Assembly (NCBI RefSeq): GCF_003264855.1
Contig: NZ_NFZS01000001.1
Span: 1,054,001 to 1,118,000 of the forward strand
Source of the DNA: Dyella jiangningensis
GTDB taxonomy: Bacteria; Pseudomonadota; Gammaproteobacteria; Xanthomonadales; Rhodanobacteraceae
Length of the DNA stretch: 64,000 bases
Direction: 5' to 3'
The notes beneath the pieces are model-generated. The model had not been told where the DNA came from. It saw nothing but the letters and a program-made list of their open reading frames with translations, and searched no databases. Positions within the stretch are counted from its first letter, which is position 1; each line of letters begins with the position of its first letter. Below, piece by piece: positions 50,298-58,265 of the stretch. Position numbers and translations under genes: made by a program.

Positions 50298-50416
50298 GGA
50301 TAACACGGGGGCAAATCTTGCGGTCCCGCTTCGACCAGAGATAGGCATTCCGGCGGCTCTAGCGAATGCCTTGAACGCTTCAATTCCTCATTACTTTGAG
50401 ATGAGGGCCCCCTCGC

Positions 50417-51673
50417 TCAATTCGGCCTTTGATCCGCGAACGCGAACACGTGGTCGGCCCACTGCGTGGCTTCGAGGTAGATGGCGGCCATGCGGCGGAT
50501 GATTTGGGGCTGGGTTTCGCCGCCGCGGAGGTCGCCGGCTTCCCAGGCGCGGATCTGTTCGAGCAACGGAGCGAACGGGCCCTTGTTTTCCAGCAGGGCG
50601 CTGCTGATGTCGCGTGCGAGGGGCAGGTGCCACAGCACGAAGTCCATCGGGGCTTCCATCAGCGTGTCGAGCAGCGAGAACAGGCCGGCGGTGAAGGCCA
50701 TTTCGCGCTGTTCGCTTGGCATGTGCTGGGCGAGCTTTTCGCACATGTGCGCGCGGATCAACGCAGCGCGCAGCAGTTCGGGCGGGCGATCGCCGACGCC
50801 ACCGAGCGCCATGGTGTAGATCCAGTTGCGCAGGCGGTTGGCGCCGAAAAAGATCGCCGCCTGCTGCACCGACTTCAGCTGTCGCGGCAGGGCGAAGTAG
50901 GCGGAGTTCACGCAGCCCAGCAGCTTGTAGCTGAGGATGGCGTCGTCGCGCACGATCTGGCCGATCTCGACCGGGCCGGGGTTGCCTTCTTCCAGCGCCT
51001 TCATCAGGCGCAGCAGGCTGAGGCGGTTGGCGGTGAGCACGGGAACAGCGACGGGCTCGGGCTTCAGCAGGAACTGGCCCTGGATGGCCTGTACCGGCAG
51101 CGCTTCGCAACGGTGGTAAGTGTCGTGGTCGTCGACGTGGCCGGCGATCACGTGGATGCCGCGCGCGTGCAGGTACTCGCTGCGCGTGCGCAGCGCGGCC
51201 GGGTCCAGCTTGCTGGCGTCCAGGCGCACGTACTGCACGATCTTGAGCAGCGGTTCCACCGCAACGTTGTATTCCAGTGGCGTATCGCCCGCGTCGAGCA
51301 TCAGCGGGCAGCCGCGCTGGGCCATGCGCGAAAGACGGTCGAGCAGGGCCGCGTCGGTGGCGACCTCCGGCTGCAGCAGCACGCCGAAGCGCGGCTGGTG
51401 CTGCAGTACGTCGGTTTCTTCCAGCAACAGCTCGCGGGTCAGGCGCAGGAAGGTGCGGTTGCCACGCACGAGGCGCGCGAGTGCGCCGTCAGTGATGGTG
51501 GCGAGCGCGCGACGCATCAGCGTGGCTTCGTCCTCGGCTTCGCTCTGGAACACGATTTCGTAGGCGAACAGTTCGCGCTTGGTGTCCAGCATCGGCAGAC
51601 GGATGACCGGCAGCGGCTGTTCGCTTGCATTGGCGCCTTCGTGGGCGGAGGGGATGGCCGCGGCTTCGCTCAT
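50417..51673 (-). CDS. Degenerate EAL-HDOD signalling protein (YuxH/CdgJ-like)
   Basis: This 418-residue protein has a residual EAL-like N-terminal domain (YEIVFQ in place of the YELLFR start; no EAL catalytic triad) and an HDOD domain at about 195-400 (EIGQIVRDDAILSYKLLGCV). It is unlikely to hydrolyse c-di-GMP. Similar proteins regulate motility by protein contact. It lies directly downstream of flgN, so it probably belongs to the flagellar regulon. Confidence 0.82.
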   Translation of the reverse strand: MSEAAAIPSAHEGANASEQPLPVIRLPMLDTKRELFAYEIVFQSEAEDEATLMRRALATITDGALARLVRGNRTFLRLTRELLLEETDVLQHQPRFGVLLQPEVATDAALLDRLSRMAQRGCPLMLDAGDTPLEYNVAVEPLLKIVQYVRLDASKLDPAALRTRSEYLHARGIHVIAGHVDDHDTYHRCEALPVQAIQGQFLLKPEPVAVPVLTANRLSLLRLMKALEEGNPGPVEIGQIVRDDAILSYKLLGCVNSAYFALPRQLKSVQQAAIFFGANRLRNWIYTMALGGVGDRPPELLRAALIRAHMCEKLAQHMPSEQREMAFTAGLFSLLDTLMEAPMDFVLWHLPLARDISSALLENKGPFAPLLEQIRAWEAGDLRGGETQPQIIRRMAAIYLEATQWADHVFAFADQRPN

Positions 51674-51764
51674 GGTCGGTCGATGTATTGGCAGTGGGGG
51701 AAACCGGCAACGGTCGCCGGTAGAAGGATGCGCATCGAAGTGAACGTGATGCGCGCCATGACGG

Positions 51765-52211
51765 TCATGCCTCGGCCAATGTCTGCGAGCGCAGGCTCGT
51801 GTGCAGTTCGCCGGCGCGGCCGTACACGCTGGCTTCCGCGTCGTTGCCGGTCAGCACGGCCAGCGCCTTGCGCACCTGCTGCAGGCGCAAACCCACCAGC
51901 TGTCCGTTGCGCTGGTTGAGCATCTGGCAGGCGCGCAGCGACTGCAGGATCTGCTGCCACACCGGGGCCAGCTCGCGGGCGGCTTCGGGGGCGCCCTGGC
52001 TCAGCTGCACGCGCTCGCCGTCGAGCTGTTCCAGCTTGAGCATCAGCGAGTGCTTGGCGGCGCCTGCGTGGTTCAGCGCGTCGACGTTGGCCGTTTCAAG
52101 GGCGGTGCGCTCTTCGTGGAGCGCGTCGGCCAATTGCTCCACTGCGAGCCGCATCTCCTCGACCGCGGCCGTCAGGGCATGGTCCAGTTCGGCTTGCAGG
52201 GAGGTGTTCAT
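51765..52211 (-). CDS. flgN: FlgN, flagellar export chaperone
   Basis: This 148-residue helical chaperone for hook-junction proteins FlgK and FlgL has the FlgN pattern: a long helix with LHEERTALETANVDALN and KLEQLDGERVQL. It starts inside the flgM stop (ATGA overlap). Confidence 0.85.
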   Translation of the reverse strand: MNTSLQAELDHALTAAVEEMRLAVEQLADALHEERTALETANVDALNHAGAAKHSLMLKLEQLDGERVQLSQGAPEAARELAPVWQQILQSLRACQMLNQRNGQLVGLRLQQVRKALAVLTGNDAEASVYGRAGELHTSLRSQTLAEA

Positions 52212-52522
52212 GGCTTGAGCTGGCTTTCCAGCGAGAGCATGCGATCGGCGATGCGGCTCGGATCGACCTTGTAGGTGCCGTTGGCCAGCGACTGGCGCAG
52301 CTGTTCCACCTTCTTGGTGTCGACCTCGGCGCCGTTGTGGGCGCGGGCGGCTTCCTGCATGGCCTTGGCCGAATCCGTCAGCTGGACGCGATCGTCGGCG
52401 CCGGCGGTGCCGCTGGCGGCCTCGCTGCCGGTGGTGCCGGTGGCGTTCTGCGTCGAGCTGCCCTGGCCGCTGGGGGCCTGGGGAAGCTTGGGCAAGCCAT
52501 TGTTGGAGATGGTGGTGTTCAT
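52208..52522 (-). CDS. flgM: FlgM, anti-sigma-28 factor
   Basis: This 104-residue protein has a disordered Gly/Ser/Thr N terminus and the FliA-binding C-terminal half (VQLTDSAKAMQEAARAHNG; VDTKKVEQLRQSLANGTYKV; DPSRIADRML). It holds sigma-28 until export through the hook. A clear sigma-28 promoter precedes it. Confidence 0.9.
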   Translation of the reverse strand: MNTTISNNGLPKLPQAPSGQGSSTQNATGTTGSEAASGTAGADDRVQLTDSAKAMQEAARAHNGAEVDTKKVEQLRQSLANGTYKVDPSRIADRMLSLESQLKP

Positions 52523-52559
52523 GGGTCCGTGTCTCGTGGTTTTGGCCCTGTTACCGTCA

Positions 52560-52586
52560 GGATCGGCAGGGCGGCGCCAAACTTTA
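52560..52586 (-). promoter_or_regulatory. Sigma-28 (FliA) promoter for flgM-flgN
   Basis: On the minus strand: TAAA-N15-GCCGATCC, against the consensus TAAA-N15-GCCGATAA. It ends 38 bp before the flgM start. Confidence 0.8.
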
Positions 52587-52609
52587 GGGTAATTCCTTGG
52601 ATCTGGCTC

Positions 52610-53299
52610 TCAGGGCAGGGCGAGCACTTCGCCCGGCGCGGTGACCATGGCATCGATCACCTTGCCCGAACTGCCGTTGCGCACCCGCAGGCGGGAGCCG
52701 CTGTCGCCGCTACCCAGCGCCACGCCGCTCGCCCGTACTTCGATGCCGTCCAGGCGCGACACCAGTTGCACCTGGTCGCCGGCCTTCACGGCGGTGCGTC
52801 CGCCCAGCGCCGCCGGGGTCAGCACGCTGCCGACGGCCATGGCGCGGGAAAGCGTACGGCCCTCCGCTTCGCCGAGGTCGCTGACATAGCCGTAGCCCAG
52901 GCGCGTGACGTCGCGTTCTTCGCTGCGCACATCATCGGGCCTGACGCCGTCGCCACGCTGAAGCGGGCGCGCGATCACCAGCACCTGGTGGAATACCTGC
53001 AATTGCACCGGCACGCGCAGGGTCCAGCCGTCGGCGACGGGGCAGCGCACCGTGACGTTCATGCGCGGCATCAGCCGCGTGCCCTCCTGCAGGCCCGCGC
53101 TCAGCGCGGTCGGACAGGGGGCGAGCTGCAACCGCGGATCGAGCGTGCCCGCCTGGGCCACCACGCGGGCGCCATGGGTGGCGTACTGGTCGCGCAGCCA
53201 TTGCTCGGCGGTGGCGCGCGCCGCCTGCGCCGGCTCCGCGGCGAAGGCGGGCAGCGCGAACACGCACAGCAGCAGGGCGACCAGCGGGCGATGGGTCAT
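52610..53299 (-). CDS. flgA: FlgA, P-ring assembly chaperone
   Basis: This 229-residue periplasmic protein has a signal peptide ([20 protein letters not shown]) and a C-terminal SAF domain ([42 protein letters not shown]). It aids FlgI polymerisation. Its start overlaps the MCP stop by 4 bp, so it is co-transcribed with it from the sigma-54 promoter. Confidence 0.9.
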   Translation of the reverse strand: MTHRPLVALLLCVFALPAFAAEPAQAARATAEQWLRDQYATHGARVVAQAGTLDPRLQLAPCPTALSAGLQEGTRLMPRMNVTVRCPVADGWTLRVPVQLQVFHQVLVIARPLQRGDGVRPDDVRSEERDVTRLGYGYVSDLGEAEGRTLSRAMAVGSVLTPAALGGRTAVKAGDQVQLVSRLDGIEVRASGVALGSGDSGSRLRVRNGSSGKVIDAMVTAPGEVLALP

Positions 53300-54603
53300 A
53301 GGTCGGCCAGCAGCGCGTTGAGTTGGGTCAGCAGCGTTTCGCGCTCGCTCTCCAGCTGCGCGACGAGCTGGCTGGCCTGGTCGATATGGCCGTCGCACAG
53401 CAGGGTGGCGAAGGTGTTGCCGTGCTCGCGCAGGCGGTTGCCGGCGACGTTGAGTGCAGACGCGGCCGGATGCCCGTCGCGGCGCGACGTAAGGCGCTGC
53501 AGCGTGCGACTGAGCGGCTGCGTGTCGAACCAGCGGCGGTCGAGCGCGGCCGGTTCCTGCAGGGCGAGGTCCATCGCCTGGCGCAGGCTCTGCGCTGCTT
53601 CGCGCACGGTGAGGCTGAGGCTGGCCGGATCGTCGCCGCTTTCGCTTTCCAGCCAGTCGAGCGCAAGGCGATGCGCCAACAGCGCGCCACGGCTCAGCGC
53701 CTCGGCCTGGCGGCTGGCTTCGGCGGCGCGGCGATGCCACGCGCCGAGCGCGGCCTGCGCGGCGACCGCGCGGGCATGCTGGGCGTCCTGGTTCTTGTGC
53801 ATGGTGGCGATGCGCTCGCCGACCTGGCGCAGGGCTTCGCCGCTGTCCTGCAGTGAACTCTCGGTCTGGCTGACGCCGGACTGCGCGCGCTCGAGGCGCT
53901 GCAGGCCCTGCTGCACGTCGCCGTCGAGCTGCAGCGAGAATTCGCCGATGGAGCCGGTGACCTGCTCGATCTCCGCGGTGGCCTGGCTGGTCTTCTCGGC
54001 GAGCTGCTTCACCTCGTCGGCAACCACGGCGAAGCCGCGGCCCGCCTCGCCGGCACGTGCGGCTTCGATCGCCGCATTGAGCGCGACCAGGTTGGTCTGG
54101 TGCGCGATCTCCTGCACAACGCCGGTGAGCTTGCGGATCTGGGCCACTTCCTCGGCCAGCTTGCTCTGATTGCGGCTCATGGCGGAGAGGGCTGTGCGCA
54201 GCAGGCGCAGCTGGCCATCGAGTTCGCTGACGCTGCGCTCGCTGGCCTGGCCGGTCTGTCGGGCGTAGTCGAGGCCAGTGCCGATCTGCTGCAGCGCCGT
54301 CGAGATTCCGGCGCTGCCGTCCGTCAATCGGCCGACGTCGTCGCGGCTGTCCTGCGCGGACTGGTGCATCGCCGCCTGCTCGCGGGACAGCTGCTGGGCA
54401 GAGCTGAGCACCAGCCCCTGCTGTTCGAGCGTCTGCAGGGCCACGGCCGCGGGCGGAGGCGTGGCGGAAACGGCTGCCAGCAACGGCGCCAGGGCCTGCG
54501 CAGCACGAGGATGGCGGGCAGACAATTGCGCCACCCGTGCCTGGTCGCCCGCTGCGGCGGCGCGTGCAAGCTCGGCGAGAGGCTGGCTCCAGATAAGACT
54601 CAT
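53296..54603 (-). CDS. Soluble methyl-accepting chemotaxis protein
   Basis: This 435-residue protein has no membrane helix and no recognisable ligand domain. Residues 60-280 are the helical MCP signalling hairpin, with the tip at 165-200 ([29 protein letters not shown]). The C-terminal 150 residues are helical and unassigned. It is a cytoplasmic receptor placed with flgA and next to cheV, under a sigma-54 promoter. Confidence 0.83.
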   Translation of the reverse strand: MSLIWSQPLAELARAAAAGDQARVAQLSARHPRAAQALAPLLAAVSATPPPAAVALQTLEQQGLVLSSAQQLSREQAAMHQSAQDSRDDVGRLTDGSAGISTALQQIGTGLDYARQTGQASERSVSELDGQLRLLRTALSAMSRNQSKLAEEVAQIRKLTGVVQEIAHQTNLVALNAAIEAARAGEAGRGFAVVADEVKQLAEKTSQATAEIEQVTGSIGEFSLQLDGDVQQGLQRLERAQSGVSQTESSLQDSGEALRQVGERIATMHKNQDAQHARAVAAQAALGAWHRRAAEASRQAEALSRGALLAHRLALDWLESESGDDPASLSLTVREAAQSLRQAMDLALQEPAALDRRWFDTQPLSRTLQRLTSRRDGHPAASALNVAGNRLREHGNTFATLLCDGHIDQASQLVAQLESERETLLTQLNALLADL

Positions 54604-54667
54604 GGGTGGATCGTTCCTTCCTATAAGGTTCGCCCCCGGCATCGGCGGGAAACGTCGGAACTTGAGA

Positions 54668-54683
54668 AGCAAGCGACGTGCCA
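54668..54683 (-). promoter_or_regulatory. Sigma-54 promoter for MCP-flgA
   Basis: On the minus strand: TGGCACG-TCGC-TTGCT, a perfect -24/-12 element, 65 bp ahead of the MCP start. Confidence 0.85.
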
Positions 54684-54700
54684 CCGCTTGCTGGCGACGC

Positions 54701-54727
54701 TCAAGCAGGTGCCTTGCGTGCCGATAT
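54701..54727 (+). promoter_or_regulatory. Sigma-28 promoter for cheV
   Basis: TCAA-N15-GCCGATAT, one mismatch in each box from TAAA-N15-GCCGATAA, 43 bp ahead of the cheV start. It nearly abuts the divergent sigma-54 promoter. Confidence 0.65.
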
Positions 54728-54770
54728 GTCCGGTGTGATGCGGCATCCGGCCGCCTGGCGAGGAGTGCGC

Positions 54771-55700
54771 ATGAGCGCATGGATGGACAAGGTGGAGCAG
54801 CAGACCCGGCTGGCGGGTCACAACCGCGTGGCCATGCTGCTGTTTCGCATGGGCGACGAGCAGCTCTACGGCATCAATGTCTTCAAGGTTCGCGAAGTGA
54901 TGCGCCGCCCACCGATGGAGCGCATGCCCGGCGCCAACCCACTCATTGCCGGCAGCTGCGACTACCGCGGCATGACCATCCCCGTGATCGACCTGGCCGT
55001 GGCGCTGGGCTACGCCCCGCTGCGCGACGATCCGTCGGCGCACCTGATGGTGACGGAGTTCAGCCGGACGGTGCAGGGTTTCCTGGTGGCCGAACCCCAG
55101 CGTCTGGTGCAGTGCGACGGCGACAACCTCGAAGCACCGGCCCCTGCGCTGGGCTTCGGCACGCGCGTCAACGCGGTGACGCGCGTGGACGGCGCCCTGG
55201 TGGCGGTGGTCGATGTGGAGCAGGTACTGGCCAGCCTCAACGCGACGACCACCACGCTGTCCGAACCGATGCAACGCATCGCCCGCTTCCACGACCTGCA
55301 GCCGCGGCGCGTGATGGTGGTGGACGATTCGCTGGTCGCCCGCAACCAGCTGGTGGGGTTGTTCCGCCAGATGGATGTGGAGTGCGTTGTCGCGCAGGAC
55401 GGCCGTGAGGCCTTGGAGCGTCTGAAGGAGCTGGCGCAGGCGCCTGAAGGCGAGGGCGTGACCCTGGTGGTGTCTGACATCGAGATGCCGCGCATCGACG
55501 GCTATGCACTCACGCGGGCCATCCGCGAGACGCCGGAGCTGCGGCCGCTGAAGGTGGTGCTGCACAGCTCGATCAGCGGCATCTTCAATGAGGCGATGGT
55601 GCGCGAGGTGAACGCGGACCGCTTCGTGGCGAAGTTCCAGCCGGATCTGCTGGCGCAGACGGTGCTGGAGTTGTTGCCGGAGAATTTTGAGAAGTTTTGA
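54771..55700 (+). CDS. cheV: CheV, chemotaxis adaptor-receiver protein
   Basis: This 309-residue protein has an N-terminal CheW domain (residues 15-160; [19 protein letters not shown]) and a C-terminal receiver (about 178-300) with [10 protein letters not shown] and the phospho-acceptor Asp in [12 protein letters not shown]. It couples receptors to CheA and may act as a phosphate sink. The start at 54771 has AGGAG ahead. Confidence 0.92.
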   Translation: MSAWMDKVEQQTRLAGHNRVAMLLFRMGDEQLYGINVFKVREVMRRPPMERMPGANPLIAGSCDYRGMTIPVIDLAVALGYAPLRDDPSAHLMVTEFSRTVQGFLVAEPQRLVQCDGDNLEAPAPALGFGTRVNAVTRVDGALVAVVDVEQVLASLNATTTTLSEPMQRIARFHDLQPRRVMVVDDSLVARNQLVGLFRQMDVECVVAQDGREALERLKELAQAPEGEGVTLVVSDIEMPRIDGYALTRAIRETPELRPLKVVLHSSISGIFNEAMVREVNADRFVAKFQPDLLAQTVLELLPENFEKF

Positions 55701-55747
55701 GGGGCTCGGGGTGAAATGTGGCATCAAGCGTGAGTGCGCCGTCTCTC

Positions 55748-55860
55748 TGTAGGAGCGCACCCTGTGCGCGACCGCGGACTGGCATGTTTGCCTCGGTCTG
55801 CGGTTGTCGAGATGAGGCACGCCGTCACGCTGCGGTCGCGCACTGGGTGCGCTCCTACAG
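55748..55860. repeat. Inverted-arm intergenic repeat, copy J
   Basis: The left arm is TGTAGGAGCGCACCCTGTGC and the right arm is the canonical complement. The loop of about 65 bases is unlike the others. It lies 47 bp after cheV. Confidence 0.88.
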
Positions 55861-55924
55861 AGGTAGGTGGTGTCTTCGCGAGCACCCGCCCCTCACCCCA
55901 ACCCTCTCCTCGCTCCTCAAAGCC

Positions 55925-55942
55925 GCGGCCGTCCATGGCCGC
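55925..55942. repeat. RTCCAT-loop hairpin
   Basis: GCGGCC-GTCCAT-GGCCGC is a perfect stem with the same six-base loop as the hairpin at 47793. The flanking CCTCGCTCCTCAAAGCC is also repeated at 56222. Confidence 0.65.
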
Positions 55943-55954
55943 TCTCCGCGTGCC

Positions 55955-56522
55955 CCGGAGGGGAGAGGGAGAAGGCGCGCGGCGCTCATGCATCCCTCAC
56001 CTCCAACGAAGCTGCTTTAAGTCCTCTTGGCATCGGCGCGTTGCGGTGTAGCGGCCCCGTGTGAGGTAGTAACGAGCGTATCCCGCCTGGCCTCGGTCTT
56101 CCGACGCTTCTATCCCACGTACTGCTACGAGCCTTGGCTCTGAGGCCACTACTTTGGGTTACTTTTGACGCGAAGCTGATCCCGTGGGGCTTTGACTCCG
56201 GGCGTTCCGCCCTACGCCCTTCCTCGCTCCTCAAAGCCGGCGCCATCCATGGCGCCTCCCCGCGTGCGAGCCGGCTTCGCCGTTCGCACGCCAAGAGCGC
56301 GTGCGTGGGCCAGCAAAAGAAAAGTGACTCGAGCGTCCCACAGGGACTAGCTTCGCGTCGTCGGCGGACGATCGAAACGCCCGCGGCGTCCCTCAGGGAC
56401 TAGCGTTGCGTCGTAAGCGGCAACCTCGCGGCTGCGGAGCTACCGAAGGAACAGCCGCCCACAAAGAGCGAGAACATGCAGGCCGGCGCGAAAGACTGTC
56501 GCGCACTGGGTGCGCTCCTACA
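55955..56522 (-). repeat. Composite repeat, right copy (inverted to 49909-50297)
   Basis: It is the reverse complement partner of the left copy across the blocks named there, with about 140 bp extra (56168-56305) between the GGGTTACTTTTG block and the GGGCCAGCAAAAGAAAAGTG block, and a further tandem 35-bp repeat. It ends at the half-arm TCGCGCACTGGGTGCGCTCC (56499-56522). Confidence 0.85.
56239..56256. repeat. RTCCAT-loop hairpin
   Basis: GGCGCC-ATCCAT-GGCGCC is the third member of the hairpin set, inside the extra 140-bp segment of the right composite repeat. Confidence 0.6.
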
Positions 56523-56665
56523 GAGGAGGGAGGTCGAGGTCGGGAAATCGGGGCGACGGGAAGCCGTTGTCGACCGCGTCGGATTTCCGTCAGTCCGCTC
56601 TCGGGGCAACGACGAATTCCCCGCAAACCCAACAACGGCGCGGTCTCCCGCGCTACCCAAACCCG

Positions 56666-56681
56666 TGGCACGCAACTTGCT
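56666..56681 (+). promoter_or_regulatory. Sigma-54 promoter for flgBCDEF
   Basis: TGGCACG-CAAC-TTGCT is a perfect -24/-12 element, 36 bp before the flgB start, just downstream of the composite repeat. Confidence 0.9.
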
Positions 56682-56717
56682 CAAACCTTCCCGCGGCCCC
56701 CGCCGCAGGAGTGAGCG

Positions 56718-57116
56718 ATGAGTTCGAGCAACGACAACCTGTTCGGTTTGCACACGCAGGCGCTGGACCTCTGGCAGCGTCGCAGCGAAGTGCTGGCCAG
56801 TAATCTGGCGAATGCGGACACGCCCGGTTATCTCGCGCGCGACGTGAACTTCAAGCAGGCGCTGGCGAGTGCCAGTGGGCAGAGTGATGGGTTGGCGATG
56901 ACCATCACGCAGCCGGGGCAGATCAACCCGCAGGCACAGGCGGCGACGCAGCTCGCTTATCGCGTGCCGACCCAGCCCACGATGGACGGCAACACCGTCG
57001 ATGCGCAGACCGAACAGGCCAACTTCGCCGCCAATGGCGTGCATTACCAGGCCAGCCTCTGCTTCATCACCGCGCAGATCCACATGCTGCGCACCGCCAT
57101 CACCGGAGGCCAGTGA
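56718..57116 (+). CDS. flgB: FlgB, proximal rod protein
   Basis: This 132-residue rod subunit has the N-terminal FGLHTQALDLWQRRSEVLAS, then NLANADTPGYLARD and a C-terminal helix. It begins the class II flagellar operon. ATGA overlap with flgC. Confidence 0.93.
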   Translation: MSSSNDNLFGLHTQALDLWQRRSEVLASNLANADTPGYLARDVNFKQALASASGQSDGLAMTITQPGQINPQAQAATQLAYRVPTQPTMDGNTVDAQTEQANFAANGVHYQASLCFITAQIHMLRTAITGGQ

Positions 57117-57544
57117 TGTCGATGTTCAAGATCTTCGATGTGGCAGGGTCCGGCATGGCGGCGCAGTCGCTGCGCCTCAACACCGTGGCCAGCAACCTCG
57201 CCAATGCCGACAGCGTGTCGGGTACGCCCGAAGGCGCGTATCGCGCGAAGGAGCCGTTGTTCTCCGCCGTGCAGCGTGCGCTGGGCGGCGCGAACAACGC
57301 CGAAGGCGATAGCAGCGTGGGCGTGCAGGTGAAGGGCGTCACCGAAAGCCAGGCCGACGTGCAGGCGCGTTACGAGCCCGGCAATCCGATGGCCGATGGC
57401 AACGGCTACGTCTACGGCAGCAACGTCAATCCCATCGACGAGCTGGTGAACATGATTTCCGCTTCGCGTTCGTACCAGAACAACGTCGAAGTGATGAATA
57501 CCACCAAGCAGCTGATGCTCAAGACCCTCGACCTCGGCAAGTAA
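57116..57544 (+). CDS. flgC: FlgC, proximal rod protein
   Basis: This 142-residue rod subunit has SGMAAQSLRLNTVASNLANA at the N terminus and VNPIDELVNMISASRSYQNN at the C-terminal helix. The start within the flgB stop is chosen (MSMFKIFDVAG). Confidence 0.93.
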   Translation: MSMFKIFDVAGSGMAAQSLRLNTVASNLANADSVSGTPEGAYRAKEPLFSAVQRALGGANNAEGDSSVGVQVKGVTESQADVQARYEPGNPMADGNGYVYGSNVNPIDELVNMISASRSYQNNVEVMNTTKQLMLKTLDLGK

Positions 57545-57561
57545 GCCGGGAGGAAAACACC

Positions 57562-58230
57562 GTGTCCACGATTCCAGGCAACAGCAGCACCAACAGTTCC
57601 ACAACGAACACGTCCAACGTGAACTCGGCACTGTCCAAGACCATGACGCAGGCCGACTTCCTCAAGCTGATGACGGCCCAGCTGCAGGCGCAGGACCCGA
57701 CCAATCCGGTCGACAACTCGCAGTTCGTTTCGCAGATGGCGCAGTTCAGCCAGCTGTCGACCACGCAGCAGCTCGATACGGATTTGCAGACCTTGAGCAG
57801 CAACATCAATTCGGCGTTGCAGACCTCGCAGGTGCTGAGTTCGTCCAACCTGGTGAACCGCCAGGTGATGGTGCCGTCCAGCACGATGAGCTTCGAAGGT
57901 TCGAGCATGAAGGGCGCGGTAAACGTCACCACCGCCAGCGACGTGACCGTGCAGGTGCTGGACGGCAACGGCAACGTGGTTCGCACCATGCCGCTGGGCG
58001 CGCAGAGCGCGGGTCTTTCGCAGTTCACCTGGGACGGCAAGGACGACAACGGCAACACCGTGGCCCAGGGCAGTTACACGCTCAAGGCCACCGCGGGCAC
58101 GGCATCGCTCGATACCTATGTGGCCGGCACGGTCACCGGTGTCGGCTATGGCGGCAGCTCGCTGGGTACGTACCTGCAGGTAGCGGGCGTGGGCGGTGTG
58201 TCGCTCAGCCAGGTCGCACAGATTCTCTGA
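57562..58230 (+). CDS. flgD: FlgD, hook capping protein
   Basis: This 222-residue scaffold for hook growth has the N-terminal QADFLKLMTAQLQAQDPTNP, NSQFVSQMAQFS, then FlgD Ig-like domains with QFTWDGKDDNGNTV. The Ser/Thr/Asn-rich first 25 residues form the export signal. Confidence 0.94.
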   Translation: MSTIPGNSSTNSSTTNTSNVNSALSKTMTQADFLKLMTAQLQAQDPTNPVDNSQFVSQMAQFSQLSTTQQLDTDLQTLSSNINSALQTSQVLSSSNLVNRQVMVPSSTMSFEGSSMKGAVNVTTASDVTVQVLDGNGNVVRTMPLGAQSAGLSQFTWDGKDDNGNTVAQGSYTLKATAGTASLDTYVAGTVTGVGYGGSSLGTYLQVAGVGGVSLSQVAQIL

Positions 58231-58265
58231 CGCCTCGCGCGTCCACTCATCACGAGGAATAGAAC

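Larger units (their letters stand above)
49781..50416. other. Gene-free repeat-rich region before the HDOD gene
   Basis: 636 bp with no credible ORF. It contains two direct half-arms (49846-49869 and 49909-49932) and the left composite repeat. It separates convergent TMEM43 and HDOD genes. Confidence 0.8.
55701..56717. other. Gene-free repeat-rich region cheV-flgB
   Basis: About 1 kb with no credible ORF. It holds repeat copy J, two RTCCAT-loop hairpins, the right composite repeat, a half-arm (K), a pair of 35-bp direct repeats at 56333-56367 and 56386-56420, and the flgB sigma-54 promoter. Confidence 0.85.

Noticed and set aside
49909-56522. Site-specific phase-variation cassette
   Set aside because: Inverted repeats are imperfect and hundreds of bases long, and no invertase gene is in the window; only homologous recombination can be proposed.
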